From assembly GCF_900111175.1 (NCBI RefSeq), contig NZ_FOGI01000011.1:198891-262890 (forward strand): a stretch of DNA of 64,000 nt, given 5' to 3'. This DNA comes from Actinokineospora terrae (lineage in GTDB: Bacteria; Actinomycetota; Actinomycetes; Mycobacteriales; Pseudonocardiaceae). Shown piece by piece: positions 17,867-26,578 of this stretch (its first letter is position 1; the number at the start of each line of letters is the position of its first letter). A program made the translations under genes and the position numbers. A model generated the notes under the pieces. That model ran no database searches. It was not told the DNA's origin and saw only the letters and a program-made list of their open reading frames with translations.

Positions 17867-18388
17867 GTGTACGCGCTGTTCGACACGGCGATCGGCCGGT
17901 GCGGGGTCGCCTGGGGTGAGCACGGCATCACCGCGGTGCAACTGCCCGAGCGCACCGAGTCGGCGACCGCGGCCCGGCTGCGCCGCTACGGCACCGAGGC
18001 CGAACCGCCCGCCGCGGTCGCGTCCGCGGTCGTGCGCATGACCGCCCTGCTCGACGGGGAACGCGACGACCTCACCGACATCGTCGTCGACCCCGAGGGC
18101 ATTCCCGAGTTCGACCTGCGCGTGCACGCTGTCGCCCGCGCCATCCCGGTCGGCGAGACCCTCACTTACGGCGAGGTCGCCAACCTGATCGGCCTGCCCG
18201 GTTCGGCGCAGGCTGTCGGCCAGGCACTCGGCCGCAACCCTTACCCCATCGTCGTTCCGTGCCACCGGGTGCTGGGCGTGAACGGGAAGGTCGGCGGGTT
18301 CTCCGCGGGCGACGGCGCGGTCACCAAGCTGCGCATCCTGGGCATCGAGGGCGCCGCGCCCGGCGGCCAACCGTCCCTTTTCGACTGA
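17867..18388 (+). CDS. ogt: Methylated-DNA-protein-cysteine methyltransferase
   Basis: 173 residues. The active-site PCHRV has the acceptor Cys at residue 132. 'GETLTYGEVANLIG' and 'VGGFSAG' are the conserved flanking blocks of the winged-helix DNA-binding domain. It transfers O6-alkyl groups from guanine to itself in direct DNA repair. The GTG start 17867 follows a GGAGGTGG ribosome-binding site. Its stop overlaps the next start (TGATG), so the HTH protein is translationally coupled. The symbol ogt is used by family; whether it is adaptive is not visible. Confidence 0.93.
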   Translation: MYALFDTAIGRCGVAWGEHGITAVQLPERTESATAARLRRYGTEAEPPAAVASAVVRMTALLDGERDDLTDIVVDPEGIPEFDLRVHAVARAIPVGETLTYGEVANLIGLPGSAQAVGQALGRNPYPIVVPCHRVLGVNGKVGGFSAGDGAVTKLRILGIEGAAPGGQPSLFD

Positions 18389-19302
18389 TGGGCGCCGACG
18401 CCCGCCTGCGCGAGGCACTGGTCACCGGGCCGTTCAGCCTCGCGCTGCGGCTGGCGCTGCGGGCAAGCGGGCTGAGCCTCGACCGCGTGCAGCACCGCCT
18501 CGCCGAACGCGAGGTGCCGGTGAGCAAGACGGCGCTGAGCAACTGGCAAAGCGGCCGCACACAACCGGAACGGCCGGACTCGTTGCGCGCACTCGCTGTG
18601 CTGGAAGAGATCCTGGTGCTCCCGGACCGCGCTTTGTCGTCACTGCTTGGCCCCCCGCGCCCGCGCGGCCGGTGGCTGACCCGCGCGCCGGACGACATGC
18701 GCGCCGACCAGGCGTGGGCGCGGCCGGACGGGTTGCTGCGCACGCTCGACAGCCTCGGGACCACGCTGGCCGCGGTCGACCGGATGTCGAAGGTGTCGCT
18801 CCAGGTCATCTGCGTCGTGGGCGCGGACCGGTTGCTGTGCCGGGTCGAGCACGTGGTCGTGCTCCGGGCCGAACAGGCGGGCGTCGACCGCTACACCGTC
18901 GCCTACCGCAGCGACCTCGGCGAACCGGAGATCACCGCGACGGTCGGGTGCAGGCAGGGGCGACGGCGCGGCGACGCGGAGACCGGGTTCACGACATTCG
19001 AGTTGTTGCTCGACCGCGGCCTGGCGGCGGGGGAGTTGGTGTCACTGGGGTACACGATCGCTCCCGGGTCGCCGGAGCTGTACCACTCGCAGCGGATCGG
19101 GGCGGCTACGCGGGTCTACGGGGCGATGGTCCAGTTCGACGCGGCCGCGCTGCCGGTCCGGGTCTACCGCCGCTTCCAGTCCTCCGTCGGCGAAACCGGC
19201 TGCGCGGAAACCGATCTCCAACTCGGCGCCACCGCCACGGCACAACACGTCGAAGCCGACCCACCACCCGGCATCCACCGCCTCGGCTGGGACTGGGACT
19301 AG
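18388..19302 (+). CDS. XRE-like HTH protein coupled to ogt
   Basis: 304 residues. The N-terminal 75 residues form a Cro/CI-like helix-turn-helix ('LSLDRVQHRLAEREVPVSKTALSNWQSGRTQPERPDSL'). The remaining 230 residues have no recognised domain but alternate beta-strands and helices, suggesting a sensor. ATG 18388 overlaps the ogt stop by one base. The gene converges on the GntR-family gene and shares a CTAG stop sequence with it. It may regulate the ogt operon, which is inferred from position only. Confidence 0.8.
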   Translation: MGADARLREALVTGPFSLALRLALRASGLSLDRVQHRLAEREVPVSKTALSNWQSGRTQPERPDSLRALAVLEEILVLPDRALSSLLGPPRPRGRWLTRAPDDMRADQAWARPDGLLRTLDSLGTTLAAVDRMSKVSLQVICVVGADRLLCRVEHVVVLRAEQAGVDRYTVAYRSDLGEPEITATVGCRQGRRRGDAETGFTTFELLLDRGLAAGELVSLGYTIAPGSPELYHSQRIGAATRVYGAMVQFDAAALPVRVYRRFQSSVGETGCAETDLQLGATATAQHVEADPPPGIHRLGWDWD

Positions 19303-20006
19303 GCCGCTCGTGCCGCTGTGATCCTGAGGCGGATGGGGGCGTAGTGGGCGGCTACCGCGGTGGCGAAGCTGTCGAGGTCGTTGGCGCGGGCGGCGGTGAC
19401 GATGTCGCGGTGGAGCGTCACGGTGTCGTGCTCGTCGGTCGGGAGGCCCAGGTGGGGCGCGACCGTGGTGTAGACGTCCCAGAAGGCGTCGGTGAGCTGG
19501 CTGACCAGTTCGTTGCCGAGGGGGTGCACGAGCAGGGCGTGGAACGCGCGGTCGGCGCCGAGCGGGTCGTCGCCGGTGTCCATGCGGTCGACCAGGGCGT
19601 CCAGGCTGGCCAGGTGCTCGGCGTCCAGGGCGGTGACGATGCCCGCCGCGTTGCCGCGCTCGAACAGCTCGCGGACCTCCACCAGGTCCGACAGCACGCC
19701 GAACTCGTCGTCCGGGCTGAGCAGGCCGCGGAAGGTCAGGCCCTCCACCAGCGCCGACAGGCTGAGGCCGCCGACGTAGGTGCCGTGCCCGTGCCGCACC
19801 TCGACGATGTCGAGCGCGTCCAGCGTCTTGATCGCCTCGCGGACACTGGAACGGGAGGCGCCCAGCGCGGCGCACAGCTCGTTCTCCGTGGGCAGCGGGG
19901 CACCCGGGCGCAGGCGGTTGTCGAGGATGTAGCGCTTGATGCGCTCGCTGACCTCCTCGCGCAGCAGCGACCGGCCGACCCGTTCGTTGGACACCACCTC
20001 GGGCAA
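19299..20006 (-). CDS. FadR-type GntR regulator (FCD domain)
   Basis: About 235 residues from the chosen TTG. The N-terminal winged helix has 'LREEVSERIKRYILDNRL', 'LPTENELCAALGASRSSVREAIKTLDALDIVEVRHGHGTYV'. A C-terminal all-helical FCD domain has 'EVRELFERGNAAGIV' and Asp/His residues suitable for the metal or ligand site ('DRAFHALLVHPLGNEL', 'HRDIVTAARAND'). Starts are ambiguous: TTG 20006 has AGGAGAGGGG ideally placed, GTG 19997 is close, and GTG 20030 would add eight residues. It is divergent from edd-eda, so it probably controls the Entner-Doudoroff genes in response to a sugar acid. Confidence 0.88.
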   Translation of the reverse strand: MPEVVSNERVGRSLLREEVSERIKRYILDNRLRPGAPLPTENELCAALGASRSSVREAIKTLDALDIVEVRHGHGTYVGGLSLSALVEGLTFRGLLSPDDEFGVLSDLVEVRELFERGNAAGIVTALDAEHLASLDALVDRMDTGDDPLGADRAFHALLVHPLGNELVSQLTDAFWDVYTTVAPHLGLPTDEHDTVTLHRDIVTAARANDLDSFATAVAAHYAPIRLRITAARAA

Positions 20007-20090
20007 CCCCTCTCCTGTCGTGGGCGACACCCTCTCACGTTCCGGCTGCCCCCGCGTCGGGCGATCGGGGCACCGCAGCTGAATCGATTT

Positions 20091-20120
20091 TGACACCCGC
20101 TCGGGCCAGTCGGTAGTTTC
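20091..20120 (+). promoter_or_regulatory. Probable promoter of edd-eda
   Basis: TTGACA (20091-20096) and TAGTTT (20115-20120) are separated by 18 bases, about 75 bases before the edd start. This is a good SigA-type match in the space shared with the divergent FadR-type gene. Confidence 0.6.
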
Positions 20121-20193
20121 GGTGGCGCGGTGCACGCCAGTGTCGTCGTTCGCCCGGGGGAACAACACCGACGATGCCCGGAGAGTAGTGACG

Positions 20194-22035
20194 ATGAGCG
20201 TGCCGTTGAACTCGGTCGTTGCCGATGTGACCGCGAGGATCGCCGCCCGCAGCGCCGGGAGCCGGTCGGACTACTTACGCCGGATGGCCGCCGCCGTGAC
20301 GCCGCGGCCGATGCGCGCCGGGCTGGGGTGCAGCAACCTCGCGCACGGGTTCGCCGCCTGCGCGGGACCGGACCGGCTGGCCGTCAAGGGGGTCAGCGCG
20401 CCGGGGGTGGCGATCGTGTCCGCGTACAACGACATGCTCTCGGCGCACCAGCCGTTGCACGAGTTCCCCGGCTGGATCAAGGAAGCGGCCCGCCAGGCCG
20501 GTGGCGTCGCGCAGTTCGCCGGTGGGGTGCCCGCGATGTGCGACGGGATCACCCAGGGGCGGCCGGGCATGGAGCTCTCGCTGTTCAGCCGCGAGGTCAT
20601 CGCCATGGCCACGGGTGTGGCGCTCTCGCACGACATGTTCGACGCAACGTTGCTGCTCGGGGTGTGCGACAAGATCGTCCCGGGGCTGCTGATCGGCGCG
20701 CTGGCGTTCGGCCACCTGCCCGCGATCCTGGTGCCCGCCGGGCCGATGGCCTCGGGGCTGCCCAACGGGGAGAAGGCGCGGGTCCGGCAGGCGTTCGCCG
20801 AGGGCAAGGCCACCCGTGACGACTTGTTGGCCGCGGAGTCGGCGTCGTACCACTCGCCGGGCACGTGCACCTTCTACGGGACGGCGAACTCGAACCAGCT
20901 CGTGGTCGAGGTCATGGGATTGCACCTGCCCGGCGCCAGCTTCGTCCCGCCCGGCACGCCGCTGCGGCGCGCGGTGACGGAGGCCGCAGCGCGGCGGGTC
21001 GTCGAGATCACGGCGCAGGGCTCGGAGTACACCCCGATCTCGCAGGTGGTGGACGAGCGGTCGGTGGTCAACGGGGTGATCGCGTTGTTGGCCACGGGCG
21101 GGTCGACCAACCACACGCTGCACCTGGTGGCCATCGCCGCCGCGGCCGGGATCCACCTGACCTGGGACGACTTCTCGGACCTGTCGTCGGTCGTGCCGCT
21201 GCTCGCCCGGGTCTACCCGAACGGGTCGGCGGACATCAACCACTTCGTTGCGGCGGGCGGTGTCCAGTTGCTGATCGGGGAGCTGCTCGACGCCGGGTTG
21301 CTGCACGGCGATGTGTCCACAGTGGCCGGTCCGGGGCTGGACCGGTACCGGCAGGAGCCGGTGCTCGACGGCGGGGTGCTGCGCTGGCGGGACGGGCTGC
21401 GCGAGTCGGCCGACCTCGACGTGCTGCGACCGGTGTCGGCGCCGTTCGCGGCTGACGGCGGGCTGCGGATGCTGGCCGGGAACCTGGGGCGCGCGGTGAT
21501 CAAGGTGTCGGCGGTGGCCGAGGCGCACCGGGTCGTGGAGGCGCCCGCGCGGGTGTTCACCACGCAGGAGGCGGTCGCGGAGGCGTTCCGGGCGGGGGAG
21601 CTGGACCGGGACGTGGTGATCGTGTTGCGGCAGCAGGGACCCCGGGCGAACGGGATGCCGGAGCTGCACGGGCTGACGCCGTCGTTGAGCGCGGTGATGA
21701 GCAGGGGGCACAAGGTCGCGCTGGTGACCGATGGGCGCATGTCCGGGGCCTCGGGCAAGATCCCCGCCGCTATTCACTGCACGCCGGAAGCCGCGGCGGG
21801 TGGTCCCATCGCGTTGATCCGCGACGGCGACCTGGTTCGGTTGGACGCGGACGCCGGGCGGGTGGATGTCCTGGTCGCCGCTGAGGTTCTTGCGGCGCGG
21901 ACGCCCGAGGACGTCGTGCCCGCGGAGTGGACGGGCACCGGGCGTGAGCTGTTCACCGCGCTCCGTCGCGCCGTGGGCCCTGCCGACCAGGGCGCAAGCG
22001 TTTTCGCACCGTTCGACCTGGTCCCGGCGCTGTGA
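20194..22035 (+). CDS. edd: Phosphogluconate dehydratase
   Basis: 613 residues, normal for Edd. It dehydrates 6-phosphogluconate to 2-keto-3-deoxy-6-phosphogluconate in the Entner-Doudoroff pathway. IlvD/Edd family blocks are visible: 'SAYNDMLSAHQP', 'GVPAMCDGITQG' (Cys116), 'LLLGVCDKIVPG' (Cys158), 'SPGTCTFYGTANS', 'ATGGSTNHTLH' and 'VTDGRMSGASGKIPAAIH' near the C-terminus. The cysteines are the Fe-S ligands. That it is Edd rather than IlvD follows from its length, the 'YHSPGTCTFYGTAN' block and the eda gene 11 bp downstream. GGAGAG precedes ATG 20194. Confidence 0.95.
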   Translation: MSVPLNSVVADVTARIAARSAGSRSDYLRRMAAAVTPRPMRAGLGCSNLAHGFAACAGPDRLAVKGVSAPGVAIVSAYNDMLSAHQPLHEFPGWIKEAARQAGGVAQFAGGVPAMCDGITQGRPGMELSLFSREVIAMATGVALSHDMFDATLLLGVCDKIVPGLLIGALAFGHLPAILVPAGPMASGLPNGEKARVRQAFAEGKATRDDLLAAESASYHSPGTCTFYGTANSNQLVVEVMGLHLPGASFVPPGTPLRRAVTEAAARRVVEITAQGSEYTPISQVVDERSVVNGVIALLATGGSTNHTLHLVAIAAAAGIHLTWDDFSDLSSVVPLLARVYPNGSADINHFVAAGGVQLLIGELLDAGLLHGDVSTVAGPGLDRYRQEPVLDGGVLRWRDGLRESADLDVLRPVSAPFAADGGLRMLAGNLGRAVIKVSAVAEAHRVVEAPARVFTTQEAVAEAFRAGELDRDVVIVLRQQGPRANGMPELHGLTPSLSAVMSRGHKVALVTDGRMSGASGKIPAAIHCTPEAAAGGPIALIRDGDLVRLDADAGRVDVLVAAEVLAARTPEDVVPAEWTGTGRELFTALRRAVGPADQGASVFAPFDLVPAL

Positions 22036-22046
22036 GGAGTCGTTCG

Positions 22047-22652
22047 ATGAGCTTGCTCGATGTGTCGCCGGTGGTGCCGGTCGTGGTGGTCGACGACGTG
22101 GCGCGCGCGGTGCCGTTGGCCGAGGCGTTGGTGCGCGGCGGGGTCCGGATCATCGAGGTGACGCTGCGGACCGACGCGGCCCTGGAGTCCATCCGGCGGA
22201 TCGTGGACGAGGTCCCGGACGCGGTGGTCGGCGCGGGCACGGTGACGACGCCCGCGCTGGCCGCCGCCGCGTTGGCCGCGGGCGCGAAGTTCCTGGTGAC
22301 CCCCGGCACGACGGACTCCGTACTCGCCGCCGCCGCGGACACCGGCCTCCCCGTCCTCCCCGGCGCCGCCACCGTCTCGGAAGCCATGCGCCTGGCCGAA
22401 CTCGGGTACTCGGACCTCAAGTTCTTCCCCGCCGAGGCCGCGGGCGGCATCCCCTTCCTCAAGTCCATCGCGGGCCCGCTCCCCACCCTCCGCTTCTGCC
22501 CCACCGGCGGCATCACCGCCACCACAGCCCCCACCTACCTATCCCTCCCCAACGTCGGCTGCGTAGGCGGCAGCTGGCTGACCCCCACCACCGCCGACCC
22601 ATCCACCATCGAACGCCTGGCCCGCGAGGCCACCGCTCTCCGCTCCGGCTAG
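22047..22652 (+). CDS. eda: KDPG aldolase
   Basis: 201 residues. It cleaves 2-keto-3-deoxy-6-phosphogluconate to pyruvate and glyceraldehyde-3-phosphate. Seen are the catalytic Glu in 'IIEVTLRT', 'GAGTV', 'FLVTPGTTD', the Schiff-base Lys in 'DLKFFPAE', and the phosphate-binding 'CPTGGIT' and 'VGGSWL'. A GAGGAG overlaps the edd stop, so the two genes form a tight operon. Late in the gene the third positions become almost uniformly C. Confidence 0.95.
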   Translation: MSLLDVSPVVPVVVVDDVARAVPLAEALVRGGVRIIEVTLRTDAALESIRRIVDEVPDAVVGAGTVTTPALAAAALAAGAKFLVTPGTTDSVLAAAADTGLPVLPGAATVSEAMRLAELGYSDLKFFPAEAAGGIPFLKSIAGPLPTLRFCPTGGITATTAPTYLSLPNVGCVGGSWLTPTTADPSTIERLAREATALRSG

Positions 22653-22798
22653 CCCCGCCTCACCGCTCCCGGGAACCCGGATCACACCCTCGTCCAGCGG
22701 TCGAATTGGTTGAGACATCTGACCTCTTCGGCTGGTAGTCTGCGCACTGCTGCACTGTGGGCGCCGGTAATGTGCAGCTCTGAGCACGGAGGGTGGCC

Positions 22799-23650
22799 AT
22801 GTCGTTCGTCGCGGTGGAAATCGCGGGGCAGCCGGGGTGTTGGGGGCGGGTGAGCGGGGCGCCGGTGGCCCGGGTGGGCGAGCGGGTGGCTGTGGTGGGG
22901 TGCGGGACGTCGTGGTTTGTGGGGATGGCGTTCGCCGCGTTGAGGAGTGCGCGGGGGGAGTGGACGGATGCGTTCGCGGCCTCTGAGGCAGACCTGGGGC
23001 GTGGGTACGACCGGGTAGTGGCGATCACGCGGTCTGGGACGACCACCGAGGTTGTGGATCTGCTGGAGCGGGTCGACCTGCCGAGCACGGTGATCACGGG
23101 GGTTGCGGATTCACCTGCGGCGGAGTTGGCCGGCGAGACGGTGTTGCTCGACTTCGCCGATGAGCAATCCGTGGTCCAGACCAGGTTCGCGACGACCGCA
23201 CTGGCGCACCTGCGGGCGTCGCTCGGGGAAGACCTGTCCGCGGCCATCGCCGACGCGGGAACGGCGCTCGAAGTTGACCTCCAGGACCTCCCGGACGCCG
23301 AGCAGTTCACCTTCCTCGGGCAGGGTTGGACCGTGGGACTCGCGCACGAAGCCGCCCTGAAGATCCGGGAAGCCGCCGGGTTGTGGAGTGAGTCGTACCC
23401 GGCCATGGAGTACCGGCACGGGCCGATCAGCATCGCGCAGCCGGGTCGGGTCGCCTGGGTGTTCGGGCAGGCGCCGGACGGGCTCGAGGCGGACATCGCC
23501 AAGACCGGGGCCACCTACGTCGGCAGCGACCTGGATCCCATGGCGCAGCTCGTGCTCGCCCAGCGGGTCGCGGTGGAAGCCGCGCTGCGGCGGGGGTTGG
23601 ACCCGGACCGGCCGCGCAACCTCACCCGTTCCGTCGTCCTCGGCGCCTGA
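22799..23650 (+). CDS. SIS-domain sugar isomerase/deaminase (AgaS-like)
   Basis: 283 residues with two SIS domains: 'VAVVGCGTSWFVGMAFAAL' and 'VVAITRSGTTTEVVDLLE' in the first, and 'FLGQGWTVGLAHEAALKIREAAGLWSES', 'EYRHGPISI' in the second, as in GlmS/AgaS/FrlB proteins. No glutaminase domain is present, so it handles a phosphosugar directly. With an aldolase and a PfkB kinase following, a role as galactosamine- or glucosamine-6-phosphate deaminase/isomerase feeding tagatose- or fructose-6-phosphate is likely. GGAGGG precedes ATG 22799. The next gene starts one base after its stop. Confidence 0.83.
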   Translation: MSFVAVEIAGQPGCWGRVSGAPVARVGERVAVVGCGTSWFVGMAFAALRSARGEWTDAFAASEADLGRGYDRVVAITRSGTTTEVVDLLERVDLPSTVITGVADSPAAELAGETVLLDFADEQSVVQTRFATTALAHLRASLGEDLSAAIADAGTALEVDLQDLPDAEQFTFLGQGWTVGLAHEAALKIREAAGLWSESYPAMEYRHGPISIAQPGRVAWVFGQAPDGLEADIAKTGATYVGSDLDPMAQLVLAQRVAVEAALRRGLDPDRPRNLTRSVVLGA

Positions 23651-23651
23651 G

Positions 23652-24506
23652 ATGCCACTCGTCCCCACCGCCGCCATCCTCGGCGCCGCGGCCGGTCGCG
23701 GTGTCGGGGCGTTCAACGTCATCCAGGTCGAGCACGCCGAAGCCGTCGCCGCCGGTGCCGAGCGCGCGGGTGCCGCGGTCGTGCTGCAGATCAGCGAGAA
23801 CTGCGCGCGCTACCACGGCGCCCTGGAACCCATCACCCTCGCGACCATGGCCGTTGCCAGGAACGCCAGCGTGCCCGTCGCGGTCCACCTCGACCACCTC
23901 GAATGCACCGAGCTGGTCGAGGAAGGCCTGCGCCTCGGCGTCGGCTCGGTCATGTTCGACGCCTCCGCGCTGCCCTACGCCGACAACGTTGCGCTCACCA
24001 CCGCCGTCGTGCGCCGCTGCCACGCGGCCGGGATCCCGGTCGAGGCCGAGCTCGGTGAGATCGGCGGCAAGGACGGCCACGCGCCCGGCGTGCGCACCGA
24101 CCCCGACGAGGCCGCCGCGTTCGTCGCCGCGACCGGGGTGGACGCGCTCGCCGTCGCCGTGGGCAGCAGGCACGCGATGCTGACCAGGGACGCCCGGCTC
24201 GACCTCGCCCTGGTCGCCGCGATCCACGCCGCAGTGCCGGTCCCGCTGGTGCTGCACGGGTCCTCCGGCGTGCCGGACGCCGCGCTCGCCGCCGCCGTGC
24301 GGGCGGGCATCACGAAGGTCAACATCGGCACCCGGATCAACGCCGTGTTCACCGCGGCCGCCCGGTGCGCGCTCGCCGACGACGAGTCCCTCGTGGACAC
24401 CAGGAAGTACCTCGGCCCGGCCCGCGCCGCGGTCGCCGCCGAGGTGGCCGGACTGCTGGGTGTGCTGGGCGCGGTCCCGGCACGGAAGATCGGGACAACC
24501 GGATGA
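23652..24506 (+). CDS. Class II ketose-bisphosphate aldolase (GatY/KbaY-like)
   Basis: 284 residues. Zinc and substrate motifs of the class II aldolase family are visible: 'GAFNVIQVEHAEAV', 'VAVHLDHLE', 'VMFDASALPYADNV', 'GEIGGKDG', 'LVLHGSSGVPD' and 'ITKVNIGTRIN'. These place it with tagatose-1,6-bisphosphate or fructose-1,6-bisphosphate aldolases. It is tightly coupled to both neighbours: upstream spacing is one base, and downstream there is an ATGA overlap with the kinase. Tagatose-bisphosphate is the likelier substrate given the SIS and LacC-like partners; sequence alone does not settle it. Confidence 0.9.
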   Translation: MPLVPTAAILGAAAGRGVGAFNVIQVEHAEAVAAGAERAGAAVVLQISENCARYHGALEPITLATMAVARNASVPVAVHLDHLECTELVEEGLRLGVGSVMFDASALPYADNVALTTAVVRRCHAAGIPVEAELGEIGGKDGHAPGVRTDPDEAAAFVAATGVDALAVAVGSRHAMLTRDARLDLALVAAIHAAVPVPLVLHGSSGVPDAALAAAVRAGITKVNIGTRINAVFTAAARCALADDESLVDTRKYLGPARAAVAAEVAGLLGVLGAVPARKIGTTG

Positions 24507-25408
24507 TCCTCACCGTCACCGCCAACCCCGCCCTCGACGTGAGCTACCGCGTCGACCGGCTGCGCCCCGGCCACGTCCACCGCATCGGCGCGGTGTTCGA
24601 GCGCGCGGGCGGCAAGGGCTTCAACGTCAGCCGGGTGCTGCACGACCAGAGCGTGCCCACCAGGGCGCTCGGCCCGGTCGGCGGCATCCTCGGCGACTCG
24701 CTGCGCGCGGACCTGCTCGACGCCGGGTTGCCGCACGACCTGCTGCCGGTCGCCGCCGCGACCAGGATGACCATCGCGGTGGTCGCGGACGAGGCCACCA
24801 CGTTCAACGAGCCGGGCGGCCCGCTCTCGGCGTTCGACTGGTCCCGCCTGCACGACCTGGTGCGGTCGTACCTGCCGCGCACCGAGGTGCTGGTCTGCTC
24901 GGGCAGCCTCCCGCTCGACGCGCCGGACGAGTCCTATGCGGACTTCGTCGCGCTCGCCGCGGAGTTCGGCGTGCCGACCGTGGTGGACGTCGGCGGTGCC
25001 CCGCTGCGCGCGGCGGCCGAGGCCGGGGTCGCCATCGTGAAGCCGAACGCCGAGGAACTCGCGGCCGCGGTCGACGACGACGACCCGGTGGCCGGTGCCC
25101 GGCAGCTGCGCGCGCTGGGTGCCGAGGCCGTCGTCGTCTCGCTCGGCGCGGACGGTCTGCTGGCCGCGACCCCCGACGGCGAGTGGCGCGCGACCCTGCC
25201 CGAACCGGTCGCCGGCAACCCGACCGGCGCGGGTGACGCCGCCGTCGCCGCACTCGCCGACAGCCTCCGCCGCGGCCTCACCTGGCCCGAACGCCTCCGC
25301 CTCGCCGTCACCTGGGCAGGCGCCGCCGTCGCCGCCCCCCTCGCGGGCACCGTCGACCACGATGTCCTGCGCGCCCTCTACAACCAGGTCGACGTCACCC
25401 CGCTCTAG
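24503..25408 (+). CDS. PfkB-family phosphosugar kinase (1-PFK/LacC-like)
   Basis: 301 residues. It starts directly with 'ILTVTANPALDVSYRVD', typical of 1-phosphofructokinase and tagatose-6-phosphate kinase. PfkB signature 1 is 'ERAGGKGFNVSRVL' and the catalytic C-terminal motif is 'NPTGAGDAAVAALA', with the base Asp in GAGD; 'VKPNAEEL' is also conserved. It phosphorylates a hexose-phosphate to the bisphosphate that the preceding aldolase cleaves. ATG 24503 overlaps the aldolase stop. Confidence 0.92.
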   Translation: MILTVTANPALDVSYRVDRLRPGHVHRIGAVFERAGGKGFNVSRVLHDQSVPTRALGPVGGILGDSLRADLLDAGLPHDLLPVAAATRMTIAVVADEATTFNEPGGPLSAFDWSRLHDLVRSYLPRTEVLVCSGSLPLDAPDESYADFVALAAEFGVPTVVDVGGAPLRAAAEAGVAIVKPNAEELAAAVDDDDPVAGARQLRALGAEAVVVSLGADGLLAATPDGEWRATLPEPVAGNPTGAGDAAVAALADSLRRGLTWPERLRLAVTWAGAAVAAPLAGTVDHDVLRALYNQVDVTPL

Positions 25409-25484
25409 TCACCGTGGGGATGCCCACTGAGCAGCGGCACCAGCCTCCCGGCGACCTAGGATGCGCGGGGAGGCGATGCGACCG

Positions 25485-25829
25485 ATGGGTGAGACAGTGG
25501 GCGAGGAACCGGACTACCGGTTCACGCTGGCCAACGAACGCACCTTCCTGGCCTGGGTCCGCACCGCCCTCGCCCTGGTGGCAGGCGGCGTCGCGGTCTG
25601 GCAGTACCTCCCGGACATGGGCCTGCCCGCCCTGCGCTCCGGCATCGGCATCGCCCTGGTGCTCCTGGGAACCGTGCTCGCCGCACTCAGCCACCACCGC
25701 TGGCGCGTCACCCAGCGCGCGATGCGCTCGGGGGAGCCGCTGCCCGCCGGTCTCCAGGTACCGCTGGTGGCCATCGGGGTGAGCGTGGTGGCAACCGCGG
25801 TCCTGATCCTCGTCATCGTCGGCCGGTGA
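25485..25829 (+). CDS. DUF202 (YidH-like) membrane protein
   Basis: 114 residues. The N-terminal 'YRFTLANERTFLAWVRTALAL' is the DUF202 signature, followed by three membrane helices (about 30-50, 60-80 and 92-112). ATG 25485 is chosen because GGGGAGG is 11 nt upstream; ATG 25461 and 25476 are in frame but sit on or before that site. A second DUF202 gene follows at 25950. The function is unknown. Confidence 0.83.
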   Translation: MGETVGEEPDYRFTLANERTFLAWVRTALALVAGGVAVWQYLPDMGLPALRSGIGIALVLLGTVLAALSHHRWRVTQRAMRSGEPLPAGLQVPLVAIGVSVVATAVLILVIVGR

Positions 25830-25949
25830 CCGTGAGCGGTGCCCCTGTGACTCCTGGTCGCCCACTGATTACTGTGGACGGTCGGCTGTGGCCATTTCCC
25901 TAACAGCCGCTGAAGCGATCTGCCGCGCATCGATCGCGGGCGGTGGGCT

Positions 25950-26234
25950 GTGACCACTGAGGACCGTGGGTTGCAGGCCGAGCGGACGCGGTTGGCGTGG
26001 TCGCGGACGGGGTTGGCTTGTGCCGGGGTGGGGGCCTTGCTGCTGCACGGGGCGATGACGCCCGTGGCGGTGGGGGGTGGGGTGGGGGTGTTGCTGTGCT
26101 CGCTGGCGATGGTCCTGTGTGGAGCGCGGCGGTACCGGGGGCGGGTGTTGGTGCTGCCCGCGTGGGTGGGGCTGGTGGCGGTGGTGCCGTGCGTGGTCGT
26201 GGTGCTGGTGTTGGTGGTGGGGCAGCGGGGGTGA
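25950..26234 (+). CDS. Second DUF202 membrane protein
   Basis: 94 residues from GTG 25950. It has the DUF202 block 'GLQAERTRLAWSRTGLA' and three hydrophobic segments. It is shorter and more diverged than the DUF202 protein 120 bp upstream. Codon usage is G-rich in the 3' half. DUF202 genes often occur in such tandem pairs, which suggests a heteromeric membrane unit. Confidence 0.78.
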   Translation: MTTEDRGLQAERTRLAWSRTGLACAGVGALLLHGAMTPVAVGGGVGVLLCSLAMVLCGARRYRGRVLVLPAWVGLVAVVPCVVVVLVLVVGQRG

Positions 26235-26266
26235 CCCGGGGCCGGTGCGGCACCACCGACCCCGGG
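26235..26266 (+). terminator. Stem-loop after DUF202 pair
   Basis: CCCGGGG (26235-26241) pairs with CCCCGGG (26260-26266) directly behind the stop. A second GC stem (CCCGCCGC/GCGGCGGG) follows at about 26285-26310. Confidence 0.5.
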
Positions 26267-26578
26267 CTCGCACTCGCTCGGACCCCGCCCCGCCGCAGGA
26301 GGGGGGCGGCGGGCTTCGACGCGGGGGCCGTGAGCCTGGTGCCCGGGCAGTATCCGCTGGTACCCGGCAGGTGGTCCAGCCCTACCGCGCGGTAGGAACG
26401 CCGCGGTCGTCGCGCTACGCAGTGTGGAGTTCACCCGGTGTGGGCTCACTCGATGGTGGCACAGTCCGCGCGCGCCGGGTGCGCCGAAAGCAAATGTGCG
26501 TAACGTGGCACCAATCGGGGAAACCGCAGGTCAGCGCGCTGTCGAGAACAGGGCCCCACACGGGACGGGGGAAGCGGC
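26267..26578. other. Intergenic region upstream of BldD-like gene
   Basis: 312 bases. The first 60 form GC-rich stems. The part from about 26400 to 26578 is less GC-rich and probably holds the promoter and leader of the BldD-like gene. Open frames here lack coding character. Confidence 0.4.

Noticed and set aside
22653..22798. Promoter of the AgaS-like operon at TTGAGA/TAGTCT
   Set aside because: The two boxes (22710 and 22736) are 20 bases apart, too far for a confident SigA-type promoter.
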